Of a stretch of DNA of 64,000 nt, positions 24,861-36,300 are shown one piece after another. Under the pieces are notes generated by a model. It worked only from the letters and a program-made list of their open reading frames with translations, searched no databases and had not been told where the DNA came from. Positions within the stretch are counted from its first letter, which is position 1; every line of letters begins with the position of its first letter. The position numbers and the translations under genes are program-made. Source of the DNA: Centrapalus pauciflorus (Eukaryota > Streptophyta > Magnoliopsida > Asterales > Asteraceae); assembly GCA_020465985.1 (NCBI GenBank), contig JAANYP010004790.1, positions 1,079,501 through 1,143,500 of the forward strand, written 5' to 3'.

Positions 24861-26771
24861 TGTTTAATTTTTTTTTTGCATTGTTTAATGGGTTTATATT
24901 TAGAAAAATAATTACGTCTGTGAACTTTTGTAGTCTTAATAATGATTTGGTCTTTTAACAATTCTTTTCCTATTTTCATCCTCATATTATTTTTTTTGGG
25001 ATCTACTTCGTACACCACATCTCTATATGATCATGACTAATATATAATATGGTCAACTTGTTAACATCACTTTCTTCTCTAAATGTCTTTTCATTTACCA
25101 TTATATATAGGCCAAAATAGTAGGGATTATATATGAGAAATTAGAGGTGATACATAAAGAAATAACATTTCTTTTATTATCTTAAATATTAAATTTTATC
25201 ATAGATAAGGGGTTGTTCAATTTAAAAAATGTGATGACTTTTCATTTTTTGATTCAAATAAAAAAATTATCATGTTTTCAAGTTAATGAGTTTTTAATAC
25301 AAACCTTAAACTATAATGTCAATTGTCATCTCATTTTTTTTACAATGAACTTTATGATTATATTAAAAAAATGACGTAAGATCTAAAATGGTAAAAAATA
25401 ACGTTAATCGAACATGAATGTCAATATGTCATATATCATTTAGTATTAAATAAATATTATAAAATATTTGCATTCTATAAAGCTTGAGATGTTATGGTTG
25501 TATAATTATTTTTCTTATTTGTTTTAAAAAAGGGTTAATTGTTAAAAAAATAATTAATTTTATCTTTTTTTTATTATTTAATATGACCAAGTTTGTTTGT
25601 AATTGAATAAAAAAGTGCAAACATTCACTTTTTATCATTTAAGATAACAATATTTATTTGTAAGGGAAAAAAGCAGGGTAAGCATGGTACATTGTAGTTT
25701 GATTTTTGCCAACAACCGAAACCACACCGAAAATTTCTGTTTTAATATATTTTAAACCATTCGGTTTGAGTTTTTTACGGTTTCAATTTTCGGCTTTTTT
25801 TCCCCAAGTTTTCCGGTTCCTTTTAGGGTTTTCTCCATTTCGTATTATTATTACTAGTTTATTACCCGCGTATTGCACAGATGATTTAATATATAGTTTA
25901 TATTATATACCTACAAACTAAGAATTAAAACATAAAAATACTAATTTTATTACAAAAAAATACAATAATTATATTATTATTATTTGACATACACTATAAT
26001 TTTTTTAAAATTTAAATACATATGAATGATAATAATTTTTTTTATTTTTAAACTTTCTATTATATTGTAGTTATCAATTACTGAAATATGAATATTCGAT
26101 TTGAATTGAAGTTTTAAATCTTATTATTTTAGATGTAAATTTAGAAAGATATGATTTAGACATTACTTTTTATCTAGAATATGATTTGTCACGTGTAAAT
26201 TGTTGGGTGATGACACATGTCTTCACGAGAAATAAGTAAAGTTATTTATTTATTAATATTTTTAAATTATAAATTATAATCAGGATTAAAACATGTAATA
26301 TTTAATTTAAAGTTTAAAAATAAAAAAAATTGTTTTATAAAACAATTATATAATCTTAGATAAAAACTTTTTAGGTATATTAGATGTTAAATTTGGAAGC
26401 ATTTAAAATCATTAAATTATATTAGTAATCTTTTAGTTTCTTTAAAAATCAATTATATAAATTAATTGAAAGAGTTATATCAGGCAAAATGAGCGGGAAA
26501 ATAAAACTTAGTTAGTTGAGAGAGTGACACATGTCACAAATTATTTTGATTTATTAATACATATAGATATAGATAGATAGATATTGTTATCTTATTATAT
26601 AGTATTCTTATCTATAATTTTTTTATTAAGATAGATTGACATGCATACACTTATTATGTTATACATACACCGCTTAAGTGCTAAAACCTACCAAACCAAA
26701 CATTAAAAATATCAAACAACATTCAGAAACTTCACTCACCAAATTAATAAAATCCTATGTTAGAGAGTTAC
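24861..26771. other. AT-rich intergenic region
   Basis: No gene seen. At 25,855-25,890 is the phrase TTATTACCCGCGTATTGCAC, common at the edge of plant repeats, and near 26,565-26,585 a short GATA repeat; these may bound an old element of about 0.7 kb. No coding or paired ends were established. Confidence 0.4.
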
Positions 26772-26961
26772 CTTGAAATTGCTTGGCGAAATGCCACAAC
26801 CATTATCAACGACCTGAAACGATTCTTCGCCGTAATCCTTGAGAGAAATCTCAATGCTGGTGGCGCCGGCGTCCAGACTGTTCTCGACCAACTCTTTCAC
26901 GGCGGACGGGAGGTCTAATGTCACTTGACCTGCGCATGCAGATTCTGTGGATAGCACTCTT

Positions 26962-27817
<856 letters not shown>

Positions 27818-28030
27818 GCACTCTTGTTTATTGGTTTAAAATGGAGAAATTTACGTACCTTAAATTTTTTTTTTATAAACATGTTTAATGAGATTATAAG
27901 ATCATATGTTTTCACTGCATTCTTTCTTTATTCTAAAAAGAATTGAACACACAGGTTCAACATTTAATATCCACCACATAATCTAATGTTATTAAAAAGG
28001 TTTACCTTCTGGTTGCATAATTTTATTTTG

Positions 28031-28033
<3 letters not shown>

Positions 28034-28100
<67 letters not shown>
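28034..28100. repeat. (AT)n array at the left edge of fold-back C
   Basis: About 33 AT units immediately before the terminal AGAGTAAAGG of the fold-back. Confidence 0.95.
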
Positions 28101-28106
<6 letters not shown>

Positions 28107-28717
28107 GAGTAAAGGACATTTTTGGTTCTTGTGGTTTGATAGTTTATCCGGATTCAGTCCCTTAACCATAATAAGGTCAAATTTCATCCATATTTTGCTA
28201 ATTTTGTGCCCTTTTAGTCCCTCGTCCGTTAAACGTAACGACACAACCGTTAAATTTGTAAGAATGACATTTTTACCCTTTTCATTGAGACATTTTTAGT
28301 CCCTATGGTTTTATTATTTACCCATTTATAGTCCAACATTTATTTTATTTTATTTTATCTTTATAATCCTCTTATATTATTTATAGATATATTTAATTCA
28401 TTATAAACACACTTATTTTATTTATAAATGTAGTTATGTTTTAATATTTTATTTACATTTACTATTGTTCGTATTTTATTTAAAATTTAACTTTTATTTT
28501 AATTTAAATATATATTTCTTTACTAATTTATTTAAAGTTCATCTTCTTTATTAATTTTAATTTTTATAATATTATTGTTGACATTTATATATGTAATTTT
28601 GTTAGTTGTGTTTAAGTAAATATAATATCATCGATATTTTTTCTCTCCAAAATCACTATTTCTTCAAGTATCTTCCAACCTAATCAATTATCGACACATA
28701 AATTATATATATGTGTT

Positions 28718-28761
<44 letters not shown>

Positions 28762-28799
28762 GTATAAATTTTATAAATATGTTATATATTAATTTATTT

Positions 28800-28876
<77 letters not shown>

Positions 28877-28880
<4 letters not shown>

Positions 28881-30872
28881 ACACCCTCCCTGATCCCGGA
28901 AATGCCACGTCAATACAATACACAGGTGGCATATCGCAATACTCTATTAAACACTTGTCACCGGATAAACTGAATTTATTGATAATTTAAAACTTTTACA
29001 TAAACGTTATTAACACATAATCCGCTAATTATAAACGCCCCGAAGATACTAATTAACAATACATATCAGATCATTAAACAAAACTGACATAAAGCTTCCC
29101 AGTTAATTCTCGATCCCAAATCAACAAGCACGGCTACTGATCTCGTCGCTAATACCCTGAACATGGAAGACTCGAATACGTAAGCTCGAAAAGCTCGTGA
29201 GTACTCGAGTGCTAGACTCTGCACAATAAACACATAAGAGGCGTACACATAGCACATACACACAGCACAACCCTAACTCTGTTCCTGGCACTCATCATCA
29301 CAATACAGGTATGAACATAAAGCATGAGATCCCAAGCCCTGCACACAGAATCACTGAAGGGGGACCCTTCCCCAGCTAACGACCGTGTACACCGGTGGTT
29401 AGCCACAACCCCGTAGCACGGGCGCGAACCGGCTACAGGCCCTGCCGTGTATACACGCCCCAAGGACTGTTAGGGACAGTCAACCCGCGCGATCACACAT
29501 CGCGAATCACCGTCCGTATGGAACTCATCACGGACCCCCGGACTGGATCTCATCTCATGCACATATATCACATATGTAAGAACAGAATCATACCTGACGT
29601 TCACGTCCCTGTCTCGTACACAATATATCACAGTATACACAGATAACACAATACGACCCAGAAAATGGAGCGCTCGTTTAGAAAAAACTCGGGTACTCAC
29701 CTGATCAATTTACTAATCCCGGAATCTCTGACTTGGCTCGGCCCGCTGACTCGTCCCTGAAATCACACAGATCCCAAAACATTAATCTCAATTCCAACCG
29801 ATCAAACCCACAGACACATCTCACAACTCATAATAAACCCGAAACCGACTCGGGCCCGCAACGATCCCAATGAAACCCCAAAACCCGACCAAAACCCAAT
29901 ATAGAAACAATCTTAATGACACCCCGAGAACTCAATCAAAACCCGACCCAAAACAATATCAACAACATCCCGGAAACCCAACGAAATACGACTCAATATC
30001 TCAAACGGATCCCAACCTTAATCTCAAACGAAACCCGAAGCCCCGACGAAAACCCGACTTAGACTCAAAAGCAAACCCAACAAAACCCCGGAAACTCAAC
30101 CCGAACACGACCCAATAATAGTCCCAACGGAACCCCCAAAACCCAGCCAAACGCCCCCGCTGACCCGACCCAGCAGAACCCGGTCGCGCCCGCGTCCAGC
30201 TGCAAATCTCGCCCGCGCCCATCTGCCCGCATCGCGGCCGCGCTTGCTGCTGCTCCAGCTTCCCTGCTTCGCTGCTCTGGTTCTGTCCAGGGATGAAATC
30301 CCCATCCCAACTCGATTTCCAGCCCCAAAGCTTCTCAAAATCCATATATAACTTCACTATAATACTTAAACAATCAAAACCCACAAACCCTTGACATATA
30401 TCATGAAATAAACCATAAGATTTCAAGCTTTCTCACCTTCCTTGAGTTCAAGAACACACCAAATGAAGATGGAGATCATATTTTCAGCAACCAATTTTTG
30501 AATTAGAAGGCTTTCTCCTTGCTGGATTCACACTTAACACACACGCTTCACACTTTCTGAATCTGGAAGGGAAAGAAAAGGGAGCCAAGACTTATCCACA
30601 TACACATATATAAAATTTCTATTTTCGGCGGGTTCCAATCCAATAACCCAAACCCAATACTCATTTTCACAATTAATATCCACTTAACCCAATTAATTCC
30701 ACGAACCCAAAGATATAATTAATCCACTAATTAAATTACCCGGCGCCACGTAACTCGCAAACCCGACACGTATAATCCACTACTCGGGATCTCATTGGCC
30801 CAACACGATAACAATTATTTAAATATCCACTAAAATAATTACACGCAATTATCTCAAAAATGGGATGTTACA
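28877..30872 (-). mobile_element. Solo LTR (about 2.0 kb), TGTAACA...TGTTACA type
   Basis: It starts TGTAACACCC and ends GGGATGTTACA, with the 5-bp direct repeat ATATA on each side. The site is a TA array, so those 5 bp carry less weight than usual. The body is GC-richer than its surroundings and has no gag or pol, so a single LTR remains, presumably after recombination between two LTRs. A TATA-like element on the minus strand suggests transcription in that direction. The ends resemble LTRs of plant Ty3/gypsy elements, but the superfamily cannot be assigned without an internal region. Confidence 0.7.
30606..30615 (-). promoter_or_regulatory. Possible TATA box of the solo LTR
   Basis: On the minus strand ATTTTATATA precedes a pyrimidine-rich leader starting about 30 bp downstream, then an exon-like stretch toward 30,300. 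Inference only. Confidence 0.35.
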
Positions 30873-30882
30873 ATATATATAT

Positions 30883-31266
30883 AGGGATGAGATCCATTGT
30901 GAATAAGTTATTCGTTGTGCACGTTGTGAACAAATAAAAAAAATACATATAATCATTCATATATATCAACAAGTGTTTGTAATATGATTCATATGATTCA
31001 AAAGGTTCATAGAAGTGTCTATTTAAGATTCAGAACATTCAAAAGGTTCATAGTACGTAGTTTTTATAACAAGATGCACAAGATGCATAGGATGCAACAA
31101 GATTCATAAGATTCGACAAATTCATAGGATTCAATAAGATCCAAAGGATCCAATAGTATTAATAGGTTAATAGAAGAGTCCAGTACTATTTTCAACAAGA
31201 TTCATAAGATTCAGAAGCTATTTTATGGTTGTTCACAACGAATAAAGTGTTCACAAAAGATCCTTA

Positions 31267-31268
<2 letters not shown>
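30883..31268. mobile_element. TA-array-flanked MITE, family 3
   Basis: The inverted ends share GATCC and TTATTCGTTGTG blocks (left GGGATGAGATCCATTGTG; right end with TTCACAAAAGATCC). A short TA run lies on the left and an 87-bp (AT)n on the right. The interior is built of degenerate repeats of AAGATTCATAGG type. Confidence 0.65.

Positions 31269-31355
<87 letters not shown>
31269..31355. repeat. (AT)n array between two MITEs
   Basis: About 43 AT units joining two different small elements. Confidence 0.95.
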
Positions 31356-31357
<2 letters not shown>

Positions 31358-31637
31358 TTCAAGTGAGTACCACCTACTACACAGACAATATGTGAATTTC
31401 ACGCAAATTCGAACACTCTAAGTGCATGAAATCACGCACCACATATATGCAAAATTATGTAAGTGTGCATTCACATCATTTTTTAGGAGCTAGAAGATGT
31501 GAATGTATGTGAAATTTACATATAATCTTCATAATGTTAATTAAAACATGTTTATGAAATAAAAAATTTAAAAAAAAAAGTTTTTTATAGGTGGTAGCTT
31601 CTGGTGCGCTGTATAAGTAGTGATACTCTCTCAAACC
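31356..31637. mobile_element. TA-array-flanked MITE, family 1, copy 2
   Basis: The left end GGTTCAAGTGAGTACCAC and the right end, inverted GGTTTGAGAGAGTATCAC, match each other and the copy at 19,645-20,012. The left end sits on an (AT)n array; the right side runs into ATATAC and GTGTGT repeats. Confidence 0.6.
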
Positions 31638-32751
31638 ATATTCTATATACATGTGTGTGTGTGTGTCATTATCTTCCAATGTCATTATTTCTTCAAGTAT
31701 ATTCACATATGTATATAATTTATGTGTCGATAATTGATTAGGTTGGAAGATACTTGAAGAAATAGTGATTTTGGAGAGAAAAAATATCGATGATATTATA
31801 TTTACTTAAACACAAATAACAAAATTACATATATAAATGTCAACAATAATATTATAAAAATTAAAATTAATAAAGAAGATGAGCTTTAAATAAATTAGTA
31901 AAGAAATATATATTTAAATTAAAATAAAAGTTAAATTTTAAATAAAATACGAACAATAGTAAATGTAAATAAAATATTAAAACATAACTACATTTATAAA
32001 TAAAATAAGTGTGTTTATAATGAATTAAATATATCTATAAATAATATAAGAGTATTATAAAGATAAAATAAAATAAAATAAATGTTGGACTATAAATGGG
32101 TAAATAATAAAACCATAGGGACTAAAAGCGTCTCAATGAAAAGGGTAAAAATGTCATTCTTACAAATTTAACGGTTGTGTCATTAAGTTTAACGGACGAG
32201 GGACTAAAAGGGCACAAAATTAGCAAAATAGGGATGAAATTTGACCTTATTAAGGTTAAGGGACTGAATCCGAGTAAACCATCAAACCACAAGGACCAAA
32301 AATGTCCTTTACTCTAAAAATTATTACTCAGGAATAACCGAATAAGTATGTATTTATTGAAAACTAGGTTAGTAGCTATGTATTTTTAAAAAATTAATTA
32401 TAAATATTTATTAAGGTATATAAATATATAATTATAGATACATTTTAAGTTTTCTATAGGGTTTATAATGAATAAAAATAACATCTTTCATTATTTTTAC
32501 GTTTTCGTCCCTTAAAGTTTTTTTCCTGAAAAGTTTTAAAGTAATTTTTTTACCAGTTTTGTGAAATTTGACTATTAGAGCCCGATTATAATTGGTAACT
32601 GGATTATAATTGTTTGATATTTTTATATAGTATAGTATCTCTGTTATAATCAATTTCTAAGAGGAGACAAGTGGGTTTGGTGTCAATATAGGCAAAGATA
32701 GATGTGCTTCAGTTTGGTTGTCGATTGTTAAATGTGTGAACGAGATAAATG

Positions 32752-33874
32752 CATTGCCGGTCAAATCATATTTGGGGACCCAGGCAAAAACTCAAAAGGG
32801 TAGGGGTGAGCAAAAACCGAACCGGAAAACCAAAAAACCGAAAAACCCGGAAAAACCAAACCGAAAAAACCGGAAAACCGGGAAACCGAAAAACCAAAAA
32901 AACCGAAACCGAAAAAACCGGAGTAAATGGTTTGGTTTCGGATTCCCTCTCAAAACCGAACCGAAAAAACCGAACCGAACCGGTTTTAAAATTAATTTAA
33001 TTTTTATAAATATTTTATATATATTTATTGAGTTATTTCTACTTTCACTCATATTTAATGTTACGTTCTACTCCTATATTAAAGGAAACAATTTTCAATT
33101 ACATACATAATTGATATTTATGATGTTAAAATGCTAATTAATTGACATTATTAATAGTTATGTTTATTTTAATTATACGTGAAGTAGATAATGCTAATTA
33201 ATTGGTATAAACATTATTATTATATTTTACATGATGAAATTACTTAAATTAATTCAAAGCCTAAGTTAGTAAATTTAATAAATTAGAGTATAAAACAACT
33301 AAATTAATATTTAATATCCAATTTTATCAATTCGAAGTATCAAACTAACACATAAGTCGATTAAAAATTCAAACATAAACAATTATTTGTTAGTGATGTA
33401 TCAAATAGTGCTTAACTTTAGTAAAGAAAAATTCAATTTTAGTAAAAAAGTGTCTAAGATTTTTCGGGTTTGAACCCAAAAACCAAAAAACCCACGGGTG
33501 TAAACCGAAAAACCGGTAATCCAAACCGCAAAACCGAAAACCCGAAACCGGGAAAAACCGAAACCGAACGGTTTCTCCATTTCAAAAACCGGAATTTTCG
33601 GTTTGGGTTCGGCCGAACCGCCCCATGCTCACCTCTACAAAAGGGACCCTATAAATATATGTGTAAAAATAAGCAAAATTCGAGTAAAAATGATAAATTA
33701 AAAACTAAAAAAACTTATAATTATATAACATGAACTAAAAACTTTGGCAGATCGATAATTTGGTTTAGTCGTTAATTGACCTAAGTATATATAATAATTT
33801 TTTTGAGAATGGGCCCCTATAATTAATGGGCCCTGGGCGGCTGCCCGTGTTGACCTTGCTCAGGGCCGACCCTG
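32752..33874. mobile_element. hAT-type element (outer) in the LINE
   Basis: Flanked by exact GATAAATG at 32,744-32,751 and 33,875-33,882. The ends CATTGCCGGTC and GGCCGACCCTG are related inverted repeats. It contains another hAT-type element at 32,801-33,637, so the original length was roughly 280 bp. No transposase. Confidence 0.8.
32801..33637. mobile_element. hAT-type element (inner), AACCG-rich
   Basis: The ends TAGGGGTGAGCA and TGCTCACCTCTA are flanked by exact CAAAAGGG at 32,793-32,800 and 33,638-33,645. It is 837 bp, with AACCGAAAAACC arrays at both ends in inverted orientation and AT-rich middle sequence. Same end type as the element at 41,515. Confidence 0.9.
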
Positions 33875-34080
33875 GATAAATGATGTTGTGGTTCCATTTC
33901 GAGGCTCTGTTCATAAAGAAATCTCAAATGGTGCATCCACAAAGACTCATGGGGTAACTTTTCTGCTCCTTTATGCCAAATTTTTCCACGATTATACGAT
34001 ATAGAATTATAGATAGTAGAAAAGGATGCAAAGTTAATGAAAGGTGGCTATCTTCAGGCAATGGAATGTCATGTACCGGG

Positions 34081-34543
34081 CATGGGCGGATATATGTTAG
34101 TGTAGGGGGTGGCACATGCCACCTGTCTTCCGTCAATAACTTTGTTTCGTAGTATAACTTTTTTGCGGTTTTTTGTTTGTGAAACATGTGGTTTTTTGAA
34201 TGTGCAACAACGCTTTTCAAATATTAGAATAATTTAATCAAAAAAATTATAACTTTCAATCAAATAAATAAATTTGTAGTATAATTATTTATAATTTAAT
34301 ATAACAAATAAAAAAATTAATAATTAATAATAAATTAAATACCCAATAAGCCATTATTATTTATAATTTTGGTTCATTTCCCCAAACACACACTATTATT
34401 CTTATTCAAACCCAAGTTTTTTTAAAATTTCAGTTTAATATTATCGGTTGTTAACCCGACCAATATAATTAATTAAATTATAATATCGAAAACACTGTTC
34501 AAATTTGTGCCACCGGTGACCAAAAATCCTGGGTCCGCCACTG
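34081..34543. mobile_element. hAT-type element in the LINE
   Basis: The ends CATGGGCGGA and TCCGCCACTG are flanked by GTACCGGG and GTACCGAG, an 8-bp duplication with one difference. 463 bp, no transposase. Confidence 0.8.
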
Positions 34544-34705
34544 GTACCGAGAATGGATTCGGGAGCCTAGAGGAAGATTGATGGGAGCTGTAAATAATCT
34601 AATAAACATGTTGAATGTGCAAGCAATGTCAAAAAGAGGTGCAGACAAATGGGTTTGGCGTTTAAACCCGGATGGATCATTTTCGGTTAAAAAAACTAAC
34701 CCTAA

Positions 34706-35013
34706 TGTAGCATTTGGTTCACGGAATGAAATTTGAAAGAATTAGGATTTATATTTTAGTTATAATATGGTTGATGGTGAAGGTAGAAGATGGTTTTTAG
34801 TATTGATTAGAGATGTAAGACGGAATCTAATTCATTTATTGGTTGAAATTTAATTCATGTATGAGTTGGAAGGAATGTCAAAATCCTGTAAATAAGAAAA
34901 TTTGATGGAAAATACATAAAATTTAACACATTCCATTAGTTATCAAAAACCGTAAACAAGCTAAAATTAAATTTAAGTTCCATCGAATTCCATCACACGA
35001 ACCAAACGCCACC
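34706..35013. mobile_element. Tourist-like (Harbinger) MITE, copy 1
   Basis: A 308-bp element flanked by TAA at 34,703-34,705 and 35,014-35,016. The inverted ends share GCRTTTGGTTC, and the family is repeated at 42,575-42,881. A TWA duplication indicates the PIF/Harbinger superfamily. Confidence 0.8.
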
Positions 35014-35540
35014 TAAATGTGCAGGAACAGATTTTGCATGGTGATGTTCTTGGAGAAAATTTTGTATGGAATGCGTAGGTTCCAATCAAGGTTAATATTG
35101 GGGTGTGGGAAGGGGATGTTCTAAGATTGCGGTTCATTTTGACGATGACAAGTTGACAACTACTTATTATGTGAATGTCAATCTGGAATCGGTATGACAA
35201 CTCTTATTTAAATGTAGGCTTAAGTTGTGGAGTTAGTGATGCCTTGCAGCTCAATTTGCGAATTGAATGAAATTATGGATTGTCTATGCGGCGGGAAGAG
35301 AAAAATGAGCTTTAAATGGATTGACAAGGCGATTCATGGTGTGATTTATATATGTAACTACTTGGGCGATTTGGAGTTGGCGAAGTGGAATTTGTGTTGC
35401 ACCGATTGATCTTAAAAAATCTAGAAAAAATGAGTATATATTTCCAACAACACAAAAGCTTGGGTTATTATGGATTGAGAACCGAAGTAAAATGAGATGG
35501 AATTGCATAGAATCAATGTGCACATATCCGATTTAATAAG

Positions 35541-35896
35541 TATCTATATTAACACTAATCTCTAAATTAGTAAATTAACCCTAAAAATTTAGCAATTATA
35601 GAGTTTTATATAAGCCCTGAATAATCAAGTAATAATATGGCAATATGAAAACTAACCTTAAAAATTTGACCATAATAATAATAAAAGTAAACCATTAACA
35701 TATATATATCTATAATACTATTTATTTAATCACTATGTAAATACTACACTGTATAAGTTGGCTATTCTCCCAACATCAGCTAACCTAATTAATTGGCTAA
35801 TTGCTTAATATATGATGTTTGACGTTGACATTATCAACCTTAATTTAAAATTAATGTTTATCGTATCTACCTTCATTATAAAGTTTCATATATTTG
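35541..35896. other. Short AT-rich spacer
   Basis: Between the LINE end and the Copia 3' LTR; no gene or repeat structure was recognised. Confidence 0.6.
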
Positions 35897-35901
35897 GTTA
35901 T

Positions 35902-36143
35902 TGTTATAATCTTACTGACTTTTAAGACTAAATTATAACAATGTTGGAAAGGCTAGCAAAGCAAACTAGAGAAAATTTCATCGTCTTGATGTTATTCATA
36001 CGGATGAACTATATTTATATACAATGAAAAGACAAACTTCACTATACACCATCACTTCATATCACTGTATGCTATAACACTTGGTACATGCAAGACCAAG
36101 TAATTATCAATTCACCTTTCACCTTTTTTGTCATGTTATAACA
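35902..36143 (-). repeat. Copia 3' LTR
   Basis: TGTTATAATC...TGTTATAACA, 242 bp; it is the downstream LTR because coding is on the minus strand. Confidence 0.95.
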
Positions 36144-36300
36144 CTCCCCCTTGAATGATAATTTTAGTAGAAGTTCAACCACGAAATGATGCCTCATTAA
36201 AAACCTTGCTAAAGAAAAACCCAGTGGGAAAAAACCTTAGACAAGGGAAAAAGAGTACAGCGATTGGTTGTCTCCCCCTCATGTTATCATCTGAAAGTCA

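Larger units (their letters stand above)
28106..32315. mobile_element. Mutator-like fold-back element C, split by nested insertions
   Basis: Both ends read AGAGTAAAGGACATTTTTGG inward. The left arm (28,106 to about 28,715) and right arm (about 31,704 to 32,315) are inverted copies with few differences. Flanks are TATAAAAAT and TAAAAATTA, an imperfect duplication, probably because the left flank is an unstable TA array. Roughly 3 kb of unrelated DNA now lies between the arms: TA arrays, a solo LTR and two MITEs. Confidence 0.85.
32660..35540 (+). pseudogene. LINE (L1-type) fragment pierced by three insertions
   Basis: Plus-strand reverse-transcriptase/zf-RVT coding remnants occur in four blocks: up to 32,751 (KDRCASVWLSIVKCVN), 33,883-34,080 (VHKEISNGASTK, KVNERWLSSGNGMSW), 34,552-34,705 (YREWIREPRGRLMG near its start, then WVWRLNPDGSFSVKK), and 35,017-35,540 (VPIKVN, then WIENRSKMRWNC and the end CTYPI with TAA near 35,537). 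The blocks are consecutive parts of one LINE C-terminus separated by an hAT, another hAT and a Tourist-like MITE. At two junctions the reading continues once the insertion and one duplication copy are set aside. Stop codons inside the blocks show it was already decaying. Confidence 0.75.

Noticed and set aside
26772..26961. Functional PMS1 gene
   Set aside because: Frameshift, transposon inside the exon and no following exons.
29066..30426. Several GC-rich ORFs (up to 141 codons)
   Set aside because: They lie inside a solo LTR, overlap in several frames and show no domain; GC-richness alone leaves frames open.
32718..33733. Lys/Asn/Pro-rich ORFs on both strands
   Set aside because: They are translations of AACCGAAAAACC arrays inside an hAT-type element.
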